From Terribacillus aidingensis (lineage in GTDB: Bacteria; Bacillota; Bacilli; Bacillales; Amphibacillaceae), in assembly GCF_900215625.1 (NCBI RefSeq), contig NZ_OBEK01000008.1:1-64000 (forward strand): a DNA stretch of 64,000 nt. Reading direction: 5' to 3'. Positions 1 through 9,258 of this stretch are shown here, piece by piece (position 1 is the first letter of the stretch; every line of letters begins with the position of its first letter). The translations under genes were made by a program, and so were the position numbers. The notes below the pieces were generated by a model. The model had not been told where the DNA came from. It saw only the letters and a program-made list of their open reading frames with translations, and searched no databases.

Positions 1-539
1 CCGACTAGTTTCAATGCGTTCAACAGACCAGCAACCGTTACGATAGCCGTCCCGTGCTGATCATCGTGGAATACAGGGATATCTGTTTCTGCTTTTAGGC
101 GTTCTTCAATTTCGAAGCAGCGCGGTGCAGAGATATCTTCCAAGTTTACACCGCCGAACGTTGGCGCCATCAATTTCACTGTACGAACGATTTCGTCTAC
201 GTCATTTGTGTCCAGCACGATTGGGAAACTGTCCACACCTGCGAAGCTCTGGAATAGAACTGATTTCCCTTCCATAACTGGCAGGGAAGCTTCCGGACCG
301 ATGTTTCCAAGGCCAAGCACAGCAGAACCATCGCTGACAACGGCAACCATATTGCCTTTCATTGTATATTCATAAACATCTTCTTTATTTTGATGAATTT
401 CTTTACAAGGCTCTGCTACTCCGGGAGAGTAGGCAAGACTCAAATCTGTCGCGTTACGGACAGGGATCTTCGACTTCATTGTCAGTTTCCCTTTGTTTTC
501 GCGATGTATTTTCAGTGCGTCTTCTCTTAGATTGGACAT
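1..539 (-). CDS. NAD(P)-dependent malic enzyme, N-terminal part (runs off the left edge)
   Basis: Malic enzyme oxidatively decarboxylates malate to pyruvate in the cytoplasm. About 179 residues are present. The start is the ATG at 537-539, preceded by AAAGGATG about 7 nt upstream. The visible N-terminal domain includes the conserved stretch around LAYSPGVAEPC (residues 36-46) and the DDQHGTA segment that precedes the NAD-binding domain. The rest lies outside the window. It is encoded next to dnaE as ytsJ is in B. subtilis, and it has its own sigma-A-like promoter. Malate uptake genes 12 kb away suggest a joint role. Which of the four B. subtilis paralogues it matches best cannot be decided from this fragment, although the position favours ytsJ. 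Confidence 0.9.
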   Translation of the reverse strand, partial: MSNLREDALKIHRENKGKLTMKSKIPVRNATDLSLAYSPGVAEPCKEIHQNKEDVYEYTMKGNMVAVVSDGSAVLGLGNIGPEASLPVMEGKSVLFQSFAGVDSFPIVLDTNDVDEIVRTVKLMAPTFGGVNLEDISAPRCFEIEERLKAETDIPVFHDDQHGTAIVTVAGLLNALKLV

Positions 540-593
540 ATTTTTTCATCCTTTGTGTAGTTTATAACATGATGGTCTGTGCAGACGTTTATC

Positions 594-622
594 ATTATAG
601 GGACAACAACGCGCAGTGTAAA
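594..622 (-). promoter_or_regulatory. sigma-A-type promoter of the malic enzyme gene
   Basis: Read on the minus strand: TTTACA (617-622), a 17-nt spacer and a perfect TATAAT (594-599), about 55 nt ahead of the malic enzyme start. It lies in the gap between dnaE and the malic enzyme gene, so the enzyme can be transcribed independently of dnaE. Confidence 0.7.
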
Positions 623-637
623 GGCAGGAGATCTGCT

Positions 638-3600
638 TTAGCTGGATACTGCCACGTTCTCCTTGCCGAACTGTTTCCTTAGCTCTGCCAAGCATGCTGC
701 ACTTAATTCCAGATAGTACGTCTCTGCCAGCTGGTAGCTCTTGCGTGTTTCTTTTTGCACAACAATGACAGGTACATTGCCAGGGTATGTTTTCGCATAT
801 TTCCGAAGCGCTTCGAGCACTTGGTCTTCTTCATCATAACGTATAAATAATCGCTGCTTACTTTGCTGAAGCTGGTCCTCACGGAAAGGTCGTCCTTCTT
901 GCAGAATAAGCTGCTTTTCTCCATTCCTTTCTTCCAGCTTGCCAACTAAATCCAGCAATGCTTCTTCTTCTAAGAATCGGCCAATTTGCCGATGCAAATC
1001 GGGAAAAACAACCGCTTCAATTTCTCCCGTCTCATCACCTAACGTTAAAAATGCCATTGGCTGACCTTTTTTCGTGCGGATGACACGCTGCTGAAGTAAA
1101 ACAGCGGTTAGTCGCACCTGCTTCTTCGGCGGCAGATCTTCGAGCTGTTGTACCGTAATATAGCCGCTGCTACGCAGGGTACCTCGATAGCTTGCGAGCG
1201 GATGACTGGAAATATACAATCCGAGCACTTCTTTTTCGTACTTTAAAATTGCCATTGGTGAAAATGGCTCTTGCTCATCGTACGACGCTTCAAATTCTAC
1301 TTCTCCAAGCAAGGAAGGCTGTTCGTACAGCTCCTTGAATAATTCAGCTTGTTCCATTGCTTTGTCAATGGTAGCTAGCAAAGATGCTCGATTGCTGTAT
1401 ATAGAATCAAGGGCACCTGCCAGAATAAGCTGCTCTAAAGCGGCTTTGCTAATGGTGACACGGATACAGAAGTCGAACAGATTTTTAAATGTTCCTTCTT
1501 TCCGTGCCGAGATAATTTCACGGACAACCTGAGCTCCGATTCCCTTAATTGTCAGCATCCCCATCCGAATGTTCGAATGCTCGACGGTATACTTACCAAA
1601 ACTCTTATTGATGGAGGGAGGTAAAATATCAATCCCGCTTCCGCTTGCTTCCCGCATATATTGCCGAATTTTATCTGGCTGGTTAGCAACACCGCTCATT
1701 AATTCAGCAAAGAAGCTGGCCGGATAATGCGCTTTTAAATAAGCAAGCTGATACGCGAGATAGCTGTATGCAACCGCATGACTGCGGTTAAAACCGTAAT
1801 TGGCGAATTTAACGATCCAGGAAAATACTTCCTTCGCAGTATCGGCTGTGTAACCATTTTCTATACAGCCTGACAGAAAGCGTGATTCCTCTCTTTCAAG
1901 CACCTTGGCATCCTTCTTACTGACAGCTCGGCGCAGCATATCCGCTTCTCCCATCTTATAGCCAGCCATCGAAGCAGCAATTTGCATAATTTGCTCTTGA
2001 TAAACTAGTACACCGTACGTTTTTTCCAGGATTGGAGCGAGATTTTCGTGTGGATAGCTGATTTTCTCTTCTCCATGCTTCCGCTTAACGAAGACAGGAA
2101 TGTAACTCATCGGACCTGGACGATACAACGCGTTTACGGCGACAATATCCTCAAACGCAGTAGGCTTCAGCTGACGGAGCACTTGCTTCATACCGCTCGA
2201 CTCAAACTGGAACACACCATTGGTTCGGCCATCGCGGAATAATTGAAACGTCGCTTCATCATCAAGCGGGATACGGTCTAGATCGAGTGAAGGAGCTTGT
2301 CTGGACACACTGGACAGAACTTGATCCATTAATGTAAGGTTGCGCAGCCCTAGGAAATCCATTTTTAGAATCCCCAGCTGTTCCAGTTCTTTCATGGCAA
2401 ATTGTGTTAGCGCTACCTCATCATGTCCTTCGGTAAGCGGAACTGTGTTGACGAGCGGATCAGCACTAATTACCACACCCGCAGCATGCGTTGACGCATG
2501 ACGCGGCAGCCCTTCCAACTTAACTCCAATTCGAAATAGGCGTTTCAGCTGCTCTGACTCTTTCACATAAGCGGTCAGCTCCTGAGAAGCTCGCAGCCCT
2601 TTCGATAAGGAAGGCGCATTGCTTGGAATTGCTTTTAACAGGAAAGCAGCATCGGCTTGCGGGATTTCCAACGTTTTAATTAATTCACGCAGCAACGAAC
2701 GAGCGGCAAATGTGCCGAATGTAATAATTTGCGCTACTCGGTCTGCTCCATATTTGCTTTGAACGTAACGAATGACCTCATCTCGCCGATAGTCAGAGAA
2801 ATCAATATCAATATCGGGCATTGTTATTCTTTCCGGGTTAAGAAAACGCTCAAATAATAATCCGTAAGTTAGCGGATCAACTGCTGTAATGCCAAGCACA
2901 TAAGCGACGAGGGACCCTGCTGCCGAACCCCGTCCAGGACCGACTCGGATGCCTTGTTCCTTCGCATAGCGTACAAAATCCCAAACAATTAGGAAATAAT
3001 CACTAAAGCCCATCTCTCTAATGACGTCCAGCTCATAAGCAAGCCTGTCTTGTGCATCTTGACGATTGTGATAAATCTCCGTCAGCCGCTGCTCACATAT
3101 ACTTCTTAAATACACATCAGCCGTCTTTCCTTCTGGTACAGGATAAGCCGGTAAGCGTCGTTTGCCTATTTCCAGCTGCACGGTACAGCGCTCTGCGATG
3201 GCTCCAGCTTGGATTAATGCTTGCTGCCACGTTTCACTTTGAGAAAGCTGCATCATTTCGGAATGGGTTCGTAAGTGGTACAGCGATGGGGAATTATACG
3301 GCGCTGGCTGCCATGTTGCCCCTTCTTGCATCGCAAGTAAGCATTCGTACGCATCGACATCCTCTTCCTGTAAATAGCGAACATCTCCGGTTGCTGTAAA
3401 ACGCACGTTCGTTTGCTGCTGCCAGTTGATGAGTGTCTGATCGTCCAGAAAGCGTACTTCATCAGGACTAATAGCAGCATATAGCCGCTCCCCATAAATC
3501 GCTCGCCAAGGCATGATGTCCATTTGAATCAGCGTATGAGAAGGGACGATTGCAATGACTCCTTGTGCATACTTGTCTAATTCAGACAGTTTCAGCCGAT

Positions 3601-3910
3601 CTGCGTTGCCGGACTGCAGGTAGGTGCTTACTTCAACAAGTCTCTGATAACCGATGTCATTTTCCGCCAATAAAAGGACTTTCATAACTTGTTCTTCTGC
3701 TTCGACAGGGACATGCACCCCGATAATTGGTTTTATGCCAGCATCCAGACAAGCAAGGTAAAATGGCACCGCGCCATGCATTACCCCATCATCTGCCAAT
3801 GCCAACGCTTCAAAACCGGCTTCTTTTGCTTTACTTATTAACTGTGGAATTTTAATTGTACTTTGATAAAAACTGTAGCTGCTTCTGATTTGCAGATGTG
3901 TGAAATCCAT
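638..3910 (-). CDS. dnaE: DNA polymerase III alpha subunit DnaE
   Basis: DnaE extends RNA primers and works beside PolC in Bacillus replication. The 1090-residue protein is close to the usual length of about 1,100. Order of parts: PHP domain (1 to about 200), the C-family polymerase core with GPGRGSAAGS near 323 and the catalytic aspartates in PDIDIDF near 364-370, the fingers, then an OB fold towards the C terminus. The PHP motif that reads HxH in many relatives reads H5-L-Q-I-R9 here, so this metal site looks degenerate. That agrees with the absence of proofreading activity in Bacillus DnaE. It follows the malic enzyme gene on the same strand order as in B. subtilis, and it is divergent from ytrH. 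Confidence 0.97.
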   Translation of the reverse strand: MDFTHLQIRSSYSFYQSTIKIPQLISKAKEAGFEALALADDGVMHGAVPFYLACLDAGIKPIIGVHVPVEAEEQVMKVLLLAENDIGYQRLVEVSTYLQSGNADRLKLSELDKYAQGVIAIVPSHTLIQMDIMPWRAIYGERLYAAISPDEVRFLDDQTLINWQQQTNVRFTATGDVRYLQEEDVDAYECLLAMQEGATWQPAPYNSPSLYHLRTHSEMMQLSQSETWQQALIQAGAIAERCTVQLEIGKRRLPAYPVPEGKTADVYLRSICEQRLTEIYHNRQDAQDRLAYELDVIREMGFSDYFLIVWDFVRYAKEQGIRVGPGRGSAAGSLVAYVLGITAVDPLTYGLLFERFLNPERITMPDIDIDFSDYRRDEVIRYVQSKYGADRVAQIITFGTFAARSLLRELIKTLEIPQADAAFLLKAIPSNAPSLSKGLRASQELTAYVKESEQLKRLFRIGVKLEGLPRHASTHAAGVVISADPLVNTVPLTEGHDEVALTQFAMKELEQLGILKMDFLGLRNLTLMDQVLSSVSRQAPSLDLDRIPLDDEATFQLFRDGRTNGVFQFESSGMKQVLRQLKPTAFEDIVAVNALYRPGPMSYIPVFVKRKHGEEKISYPHENLAPILEKTYGVLVYQEQIMQIAASMAGYKMGEADMLRRAVSKKDAKVLEREESRFLSGCIENGYTADTAKEVFSWIVKFANYGFNRSHAVAYSYLAYQLAYLKAHYPASFFAELMSGVANQPDKIRQYMREASGSGIDILPPSINKSFGKYTVEHSNIRMGMLTIKGIGAQVVREIISARKEGTFKNLFDFCIRVTISKAALEQLILAGALDSIYSNRASLLATIDKAMEQAELFKELYEQPSLLGEVEFEASYDEQEPFSPMAILKYEKEVLGLYISSHPLASYRGTLRSSGYITVQQLEDLPPKKQVRLTAVLLQQRVIRTKKGQPMAFLTLGDETGEIEAVVFPDLHRQIGRFLEEEALLDLVGKLEERNGEKQLILQEGRPFREDQLQQSKQRLFIRYDEEDQVLEALRKYAKTYPGNVPVIVVQKETRKSYQLAETYYLELSAACLAELRKQFGKENVAVSS

Positions 3911-3942
3911 ACAACATTACCGCCCTTTTTTACACTAGCTCT

Positions 3943-3971
3943 ATTATATACGAATTCCTTAAGACTTTGAA
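3943..3971 (-). promoter_or_regulatory. sigma-A-type promoter of dnaE
   Basis: Minus strand: TTCAAA (3966-3971), a 17-nt spacer, TATAAT (3943-3948). The -10 box is 32 nt from the dnaE start. The site is back to back with the SigE-like promoter of ytrH, only 7 nt away. Confidence 0.6.
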
Positions 3972-3978
3972 ATGACTA

Positions 3979-4007
3979 ACATAACTTGTCCATTACAGCC
4001 ATAGGGT
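3979..4007 (+). promoter_or_regulatory. candidate SigE promoter of ytrH-ytrI
   Basis: ACATAAC (3979-3985), a 14-nt spacer and CATAGGGT (4000-4007) fit the mother-cell SigE pattern of an ATA-centred -35 and CATA-start -10. It sits about 30 nt ahead of the ytrH start. ytrHI is a SigE target in B. subtilis, so the match is expected. Confidence 0.6.
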
Positions 4008-4037
4008 AGAAAAAGTACTAAAAAAAGGAGTTTCAGC

Positions 4038-4370
4038 ATGGAAGAACGCGTTATCATTTCAATGATGCATTGTTATTTCATTGCATTGGGAGTTATGATC
4101 GGAGGCTGTTTCGTCGGCAGTATCGGAGCGTTTGCGACTGGCGAACCGCCATTGACAGCGATTAAACGTATTTCGAATGGAATAAGAATTTGGGCAATTA
4201 TTGCTGCTATTGGCGGTACTTTTGATGCGATTAGCAACTTCGAAAAAGGGATTTATCAAGGCGCAACATTTGATGTTATTAAACAGATTCTTATCATTGT
4301 GGCAGCGATGGGCGGGGTGAAAACAGCATTGCTGATAATTGGCTGGTTCGTTCAGGAGGATATTTCCTAA
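4038..4370 (+). CDS. ytrH: YtrH-family sporulation membrane protein
   Basis: A small integral membrane protein of 110 residues, required for efficient sporulation in B. subtilis and expressed in the mother cell. Three hydrophobic helices are visible, about 9-33, 50-64 and 81-104, with glycine-rich packing (the first contains GVMIGGCFVGSIG). Length equals that of the family. The ribosome site AAAAAAGGAG lies just ahead of the ATG. The gene overlaps ytrI by 1 nt (TAATG), so the two are translationally coupled. A SigE-like promoter precedes the pair. The biochemical role is unknown. Confidence 0.88.
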   Translation: MEERVIISMMHCYFIALGVMIGGCFVGSIGAFATGEPPLTAIKRISNGIRIWAIIAAIGGTFDAISNFEKGIYQGATFDVIKQILIIVAAMGGVKTALLIIGWFVQEDIS

Positions 4371-4873
4371 TGCGGATTCCCCCACTTTATAAGCAAGCTG
4401 GCTGGCAGCGCTTTTTAGTCGGTTTCTTCCTCGGCGGTATTATCTCTTACTTTGTTTATCTCTTCATGTATGGCACTTTGTATGAAGAATGGGTCAAAGA
4501 AAAGGCCGAAATGGAAGGAACAATTCACGACCTGGAACGAGACATCGAAGTATTAAAAAATAATAATGAAGAAATAAATGAGCTTAAACAAGAGGGTATG
4601 GTTATTGATGAGATTACCGTACAGCTCGAAACAGATGAAAGTCTGGAACTGGATAAGCTGATTGAACATGAATTAAAAGAAGCTATTAAAGAAGAAGCTC
4701 GGCACATGGTTGGCAGAAGTGTTAATGGCGCTGTCCAAAGCACACCCTTATTGCTCGGGGCAATTGAAAATAAAGAATACGAACTGGAAGGGTTTCGGTA
4801 TAAGGTCGCTGTCAAGCAGCTGATCATATCGGAGATCCTCTACTTGACAGTGACAGTGGAGACCGCAATTTAA
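4370..4873 (+). CDS. ytrI: YtrI, sporulation membrane protein
   Basis: Partner of YtrH, needed for sporulation in B. subtilis. The 167 residues match the family length. One transmembrane helix (about 15-35) is followed by a charged coiled-coil-like segment (about 40-80, rich in E and K) and a C-terminal domain that would lie outside the membrane. Ribosome site CAGGAGGA is inside the end of ytrH. The 3' end overlaps the end of convergent nrnA by 4 nt, so no separate terminator fits between them. Identification rests on pairing, length and topology. Confidence 0.85.
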   Translation: MRIPPLYKQAGWQRFLVGFFLGGIISYFVYLFMYGTLYEEWVKEKAEMEGTIHDLERDIEVLKNNNEEINELKQEGMVIDEITVQLETDESLELDKLIEHELKEAIKEEARHMVGRSVNGAVQSTPLLLGAIENKEYELEGFRYKVAVKQLIISEILYLTVTVETAI

Positions 4874-5811
4874 GCCCACTCAAACGCGCGGCATATTTCT
4901 TGCAAGTCCCGCTCCAGCCTGGCTGCCTCATTCCAGCTGTATACCGTCGCCCCAGACGCAAATGCATGGCCGCCGCCATTATATTTTCCAGCCAAGCCAT
5001 TAATAACAGGGCCTTTTGAGCGAATACGCACTCTGATTTGTTCTTCTTCTTCCACGAAAAAGACCCATGCCTTGACGCCTTCCATATTGGCCATTGTTCC
5101 AACAAGCTGACTTGTTTCCAAAGACGTTACTCGGTAGGAAGCTAAAATATCTTTGGTAATTCGGATAGATGACACGCCTGTTTCGTGCACAGTGAAATGC
5201 TGGAGTATATAGCCTTGCAGCCTGGCAACATCTTGCCTGCTGGCATACAAGTTTTCATATAAGTAGGTACGGTCAAATGCATACTCGACAAGCTCCCCGG
5301 CATAGCGGAATGTCTTTTCACTCGTTGACGGGAAAAGAAAACGTCCGGTGTCACCGACAATGCCAGCATATAACAGCATGGCACCACGTGTTGATAGCTG
5401 CAGGTCTGAATCAGATGCAAACAACTCATAAATCATCTCGCTAGTTGAGCTCGCTGTCGGAACCACCCATTGTATATCGCCATATTCGTCGACTACTGGG
5501 TGATGGTCAATTTTAATGATTTCTGTTGCTAACTTATATCGCTGATCGGATATTCGCGGCTGGTTTGCTGCGTCACAAACAATGACAAGCGCATCCTCGA
5601 ATTCACGATCCTCGATTGTATCCATTTTCGCAAGGAATGTTAGGGAAGGATCTTCATCACCTACGACCCACACCTGCTTTTCAGGATAGGAAGCCTTAAT
5701 AATCTCGTAAAGCCCTACTTGAGATCCGTATGCATCTGGGTCCGGTCGGACGTGCCGATGTATGATAATTGTGTTATATGCTTTTATTTTTTCTAAGATT
5801 TGTTTATGCAT
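4870..5811 (-). CDS. nrnA: bifunctional oligoribonuclease / pAp phosphatase NrnA
   Basis: A DHH-family enzyme that degrades short RNA oligomers (nanoRNA) and dephosphorylates pAp. The protein is 313 residues with this start. Metal ligands are visible: H18-x-H20, D24 and D26 in the RHVRPDPDAYG stretch, D80 and D102-H103-H104. The C-terminal DHHA1 domain carries GGGHAFASGA. I chose the ATG at 5809-5811 because GGAGGAGG lies 5 nt upstream. An in-frame ATG 15 nt further out overlaps that ribosome site and is unlikely. The gene follows ytoI after 25 nt and probably shares its transcript. Confidence 0.95.
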   Translation of the reverse strand: MHKQILEKIKAYNTIIIHRHVRPDPDAYGSQVGLYEIIKASYPEKQVWVVGDEDPSLTFLAKMDTIEDREFEDALVIVCDAANQPRISDQRYKLATEIIKIDHHPVVDEYGDIQWVVPTASSTSEMIYELFASDSDLQLSTRGAMLLYAGIVGDTGRFLFPSTSEKTFRYAGELVEYAFDRTYLYENLYASRQDVARLQGYILQHFTVHETGVSSIRITKDILASYRVTSLETSQLVGTMANMEGVKAWVFFVEEEEQIRVRIRSKGPVINGLAGKYNGGGHAFASGATVYSWNEAARLERDLQEICRAFEWA

Positions 5812-5836
5812 CCTAACCTCCTCCATAACAGTACTG

Positions 5837-7153
5837 TTAGCGATCCAGCAGCTGCGCCATAAGCAGTGCCTTTGCTACAAGTGTTTTCTTGTTACTATAC
5901 ACTTCTACGTCCATTTTTGCCAGCTTGCGCCCGACCTCTAAAATGCGCGGTTTAATTAAAATCGTACTCTCGAGCTGAACAGGGCGTAAGAAATAAACAG
6001 ACACATTATCAACTACCATGTCGCCTTTTTTCATCTTTCGAACAAAACGGCGGCTGGCCTCCGTGACGAATGTAGTTAAAACACCTGTCGAAAGACTTCC
6101 AAGCTGGTTTGTCATTTGCGGTGTTACTTTCCCGCTGAATACAATGTCCGGCGCTTCATCTTCGAGCAGCTCAATTTCCCTTGTAATTATATCTTCAATT
6201 GTTTCTCCGATTTGCGGCTGCAGCTGAATTTGCTGAAGTGCTTTTAGTACATCCTGTCTGGAGATGAGCCCTTGCAATTTATGCTGCTGATCTACGACAG
6301 GAATAATCTCAATTCCTTCCCATACCATCATATGGGCAGCGTAAGCCAGCGTTGTATGCGGCTGCACCGTAAGCGGGTTTTTGGTCATAGCTTTCGCCAC
6401 AGAAAGCTGTTTATCTTTATTGATAATATCTTTGGAAGTAACCATCCCTGTTACCTTTTCCGTTTCATTCGTAACGGGGTATCTAGTATGTGTTGTGTCA
6501 GCGTTGTATGTATACCATTTTTCCAGCGTATCTGATTCCTGCAAATAATATGTATGGTCCAAAGGTGTATAAATGTCTTCCACGACGATGATTTCTTTTT
6601 TTATCATCTGGTCGTAAATTGCCCGGTTAATCATTTCAGCGACTGTGAATGAATCGTAGCTGGTAGAAATGACAGGCAGTTCTTTTTCGTCAGCCAGCCG
6701 TTTAATGCGGTCATCTGTATCAAATCCACCTGTAATTAGGACGGCTGCCCCTGCCTTAATCGCCAATTCATGTGCCTCAATGCGGTTTCCGACAATTAGC
6801 AAGGCATCCTTTTGGGTATACCGCATCATGGCATCAAGCTCCATTGCCCCAATGACAAATTTATTTAATGTCTTATGCAGGCCATCTCTTCCGCCAAGCA
6901 CTTGCCCATCTACAATTCCAATAATTTCAGCGAACGAAAGCCGGTCAAAGTTATCTTTCATCTTTTTCTCAATGCGCACAGTCCCGACACGCTCAATAGT
7001 ACTGACAAGTCCTTTGTTTTCCGCTTCCTTAATGGCACGGTATGCTGTTCCTTCACTTACATTCAATTCTTTCGCAATCGCTCGAACGGATATTTTTCCG
7101 CCAACTGGAAGGTTTTCAATATATTTAATTATTTGATCGTGTTTTGTTGACAT
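5837..7153 (-). CDS. ytoI: YtoI-type regulator: HTH, DRTGG, CBS pair and hotdog domain
   Basis: Predicted regulator or metabolite-responsive protein of 438 residues, close in length to B. subtilis YtoI. Order: N-terminal winged-helix segment (about 5-60, GntR-like, containing NVSEGTAYRAIKEAE), a DRTGG-type domain (about 70-180), two CBS motifs (about 195-310) that usually bind adenine nucleotides, and a C-terminal thioesterase-like hotdog domain (about 325-435). Neither ligand nor DNA target is known. It lies upstream of nrnA, and the CBS pair next to a nucleotide-degrading enzyme suggests nucleotide sensing, which is only an inference. GGTGAAGGA abuts the ATG. Confidence 0.85.
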   Translation of the reverse strand: MSTKHDQIIKYIENLPVGGKISVRAIAKELNVSEGTAYRAIKEAENKGLVSTIERVGTVRIEKKMKDNFDRLSFAEIIGIVDGQVLGGRDGLHKTLNKFVIGAMELDAMMRYTQKDALLIVGNRIEAHELAIKAGAAVLITGGFDTDDRIKRLADEKELPVISTSYDSFTVAEMINRAIYDQMIKKEIIVVEDIYTPLDHTYYLQESDTLEKWYTYNADTTHTRYPVTNETEKVTGMVTSKDIINKDKQLSVAKAMTKNPLTVQPHTTLAYAAHMMVWEGIEIIPVVDQQHKLQGLISRQDVLKALQQIQLQPQIGETIEDIITREIELLEDEAPDIVFSGKVTPQMTNQLGSLSTGVLTTFVTEASRRFVRKMKKGDMVVDNVSVYFLRPVQLESTILIKPRILEVGRKLAKMDVEVYSNKKTLVAKALLMAQLLDR

Positions 7154-7297
7154 TCCTTCACCATGCTCTCATCTGTACTAGTCATTATTTATCTATTGTT
7201 ATTGTACAGTTTTTACGAGAAGGTTTCAATTTCAGAAGAAAATTAGCTGCTTCTAGCTGTCATTCCTTTTTATTAAGCAGCTTTTTACTATAACAGA

Positions 7298-7333
7298 TAA
7301 AAAACAGCACCTTATCGAAAAGGTGCTGTTTTC
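7298..7333 (-). terminator. rho-independent terminator of ytkL
   Basis: A 10-11-bp stem (AACAGCACCTT pairing with AAGGTGCTGTT) and, on the minus strand, a T run right after the ytkL stop. Confidence 0.85.
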
Positions 7334-7334
7334 T

Positions 7335-8015
7335 TTAGAATGTAATGGATTGACCAGGCTCTAAATGGACACCTTTACCAGGTTTTACTTCTTCTGCAAA
7401 TGCTGCACCGTCCTGCTCAATCAGCGGGAAAGTATTGTAATGAATTGGAATAACTTGTTTTGCCTTGACCCACTCGGCAGCAAGTAACGCATCTTCCGGC
7501 CCCATGGTAAAGTTATCTCCAATTGGCAAGAAAGCAACGTCTATATTGTTTGTATCTCCAATAAGCTTCATATCGGAAAACAGTCCTGTATCTCCGGCAT
7601 GATAGATTGTCTTTCCTTCTGCCGTAAATAAAATCCCTGTCGGCATTCCCATGTAATGCGTATGGCCATCTTCGTCAGTAAAAGCACTGCTGTGAAATGC
7701 TTGAGTCAGTTTTACCCGTCCAAACTCAAAGTTGTGCGCTCCGCCGATTCCCATCGGGTGTGTATGCAACCCTTTGCCTTCCAAGTAAACAGCCAGTTCA
7801 TTTGGTGCTACTACAAGTGCACCTGTGCGTTTCGCTATGGAAACTGTATCTCCAACATGATCATTGTGACCGTGCGTCAGAAGAATAACATCCGGCTGGA
7901 CTTCCTCTGCATTCAAATCACATGTGCCATTTCCGGTGATGAATGGGTCGATTAAAATGGTATGTTTCTCGGTCACAATCTGTACGACAGCTTGTCCATG
8001 GAATGAAAGTTTCAA
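7335..8015 (-). CDS. ytkL: UPF0173 metallo-beta-lactamase-fold hydrolase YtkL
   Basis: A cytoplasmic metal-dependent hydrolase of unknown substrate, 226 residues as in the family. The metal motif HxHxDH is at H48, H50, D52 and H53 within [12 protein letters not shown]. Further ligands are in HAGDTGLF and in the late IPIHYNTFP. It is divergent from the M24 peptidase gene and has its own terminator. The substrate cannot be read from the sequence. Confidence 0.9.
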   Translation of the reverse strand: MKLSFHGQAVVQIVTEKHTILIDPFITGNGTCDLNAEEVQPDVILLTHGHNDHVGDTVSIAKRTGALVVAPNELAVYLEGKGLHTHPMGIGGAHNFEFGRVKLTQAFHSSAFTDEDGHTHYMGMPTGILFTAEGKTIYHAGDTGLFSDMKLIGDTNNIDVAFLPIGDNFTMGPEDALLAAEWVKAKQVIPIHYNTFPLIEQDGAAFAEEVKPGKGVHLEPGQSITF

Positions 8016-8089
8016 GTTTCCAACCCCTTTTTCTTTTTATCGCATCTAGTTTACCACAGTCGCCATAGGAAGAAACGTGATACTATTTT

Positions 8090-8098
8090 TGTTATAAT
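8090..8098 (+). promoter_or_regulatory. extended -10 promoter of the M24 peptidase gene
   Basis: TGTTATAAT, a perfect TATAAT with the TGn extension, 21 nt ahead of the start. No good -35 lies 16-18 nt upstream, as is common for extended -10 promoters. Confidence 0.55.
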
Positions 8099-8119
8099 GA
8101 GAAAAAAGGAGGCTAACTT

Positions 8120-9217
8120 ATGCAACACAGAATTGATACACTTTTACGCCAACTGAAGGATAACCAGACAGACAGCGTGTTCATCACCTCCATGGAAAAC
8201 GTATATTATGTGAGCAATTATTATACGGATCCGCACGAGCGACTTGTAGCAGTATTTGCCGATCAAAAAGATGCACCGCTGCTCATTTTGCCGGCAATGG
8301 AGAAAGAAGATGCCTTAAAGGCTGGCTGGAAAGAAGAAATGCTTACATACCATGATCATGAAAATGTGTGGCAGTTGTTTAAAGATTATTTAAAGGAACG
8401 CGGGCGCGTACCAGCATCCATGGGTGTTGAAAAAGATCATATGTCTGTTATTCGCTTGGAAATGCTGCAGCAAATCTTGCCAGAGGTTTCCTTTGGTAAT
8501 GCGACGGAATTCCTGCAGTACCAGCGTATTATCAAAGACAAGAAAGAATATACGTTACTCAAACAAGCAGCTGTTCTAGCTGATTATGGGGTGAAGAAAG
8601 GAATTGAAGCGATTGCTGCCGGCAAAACTGAACTGCAAATTACTGCCGAGCTGGAATATGCTCTGAAGCAAGAAGGCGTTACCAGCATGTCATTTGCAAC
8701 AACTGTGCTATCCGGGGCAAAAACCGCTTCTCCTCACGGCACACCTGACGGAAAGCAGATTGCACCTGGTGATCTGGTTCTGTTTGATCTGGGTGTTGTA
8801 TTTGAAGGGTATTGCTCTGATATTACTCGTACTGTCGGCTACAAGCATGTAACAGCAGATCAGCAGCACATTCACGATACAGTGCGAGTTGCACTCGAAA
8901 AAGCAACTGCAGCATCACAAGCCGGAACTGCTATCGCAGAGATTGATAAAGCTGCCAGAAGCCATATTGAACAAGCAGGATACGGCCAATATTTCACACA
9001 CCGTGTCGGTCACGGTTTAGGAATCGGCGTTCATGAGTTCCCATCACTTTCGAGCAATAACACGCAAGCTATGCAGGAAGGCATGTGCTATACAATTGAG
9101 CCCGGCATTTATATGCCTGGCGTTGGCGGCGTCCGAATCGAAGATGATATTTTCTTGACGAAAAATGGACCGGATGTACTTACTGCTTATCCGCGCGATT
9201 TGCAAATTATCGGTTAA
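8120..9217 (+). CDS. M24 family Xaa-Pro peptidase (proline dipeptidase-like)
   Basis: A dinuclear metallopeptidase predicted to cleave X-Pro peptides in the cytoplasm. The 365 residues comprise a creatinase-like N domain (1 to about 130) and a pita-bread catalytic domain. All five metal ligands are visible: D223, D234, H298 (in HRVGHGLGIGVHE), E327 (IEPGIY) and E341 (RIEDD). GGAGG precedes the ATG. B. subtilis has several paralogues (YqhT, YkvY), so I give no symbol. It is a single-gene unit with an extended -10 promoter and a shared terminator with ald. Confidence 0.9.
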   Translation: MQHRIDTLLRQLKDNQTDSVFITSMENVYYVSNYYTDPHERLVAVFADQKDAPLLILPAMEKEDALKAGWKEEMLTYHDHENVWQLFKDYLKERGRVPASMGVEKDHMSVIRLEMLQQILPEVSFGNATEFLQYQRIIKDKKEYTLLKQAAVLADYGVKKGIEAIAAGKTELQITAELEYALKQEGVTSMSFATTVLSGAKTASPHGTPDGKQIAPGDLVLFDLGVVFEGYCSDITRTVGYKHVTADQQHIHDTVRVALEKATAASQAGTAIAEIDKAARSHIEQAGYGQYFTHRVGHGLGIGVHEFPSLSSNNTQAMQEGMCYTIEPGIYMPGVGGVRIEDDIFLTKNGPDVLTAYPRDLQIIG

Positions 9218-9223
9218 CTGAGA

Positions 9224-9258
9224 AAGAGCATCTGCAATTATGCAGATGCTCTTGTTTT
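9224..9258. terminator. bidirectional terminator between the M24 peptidase gene and ald
   Basis: An 11-13-bp perfect stem (AGAGCATCTGCA / TGCAGATGCTCT) with loop ATTA sits between convergent genes. The T-rich side is on the plus strand, with a weaker one on the minus strand. Confidence 0.8.

Noticed and set aside
362-682. Plus-strand frame of 106 codons across the malic enzyme start
   Set aside because: It runs antisense to a clear gene, has no ribosome site and resembles no family.
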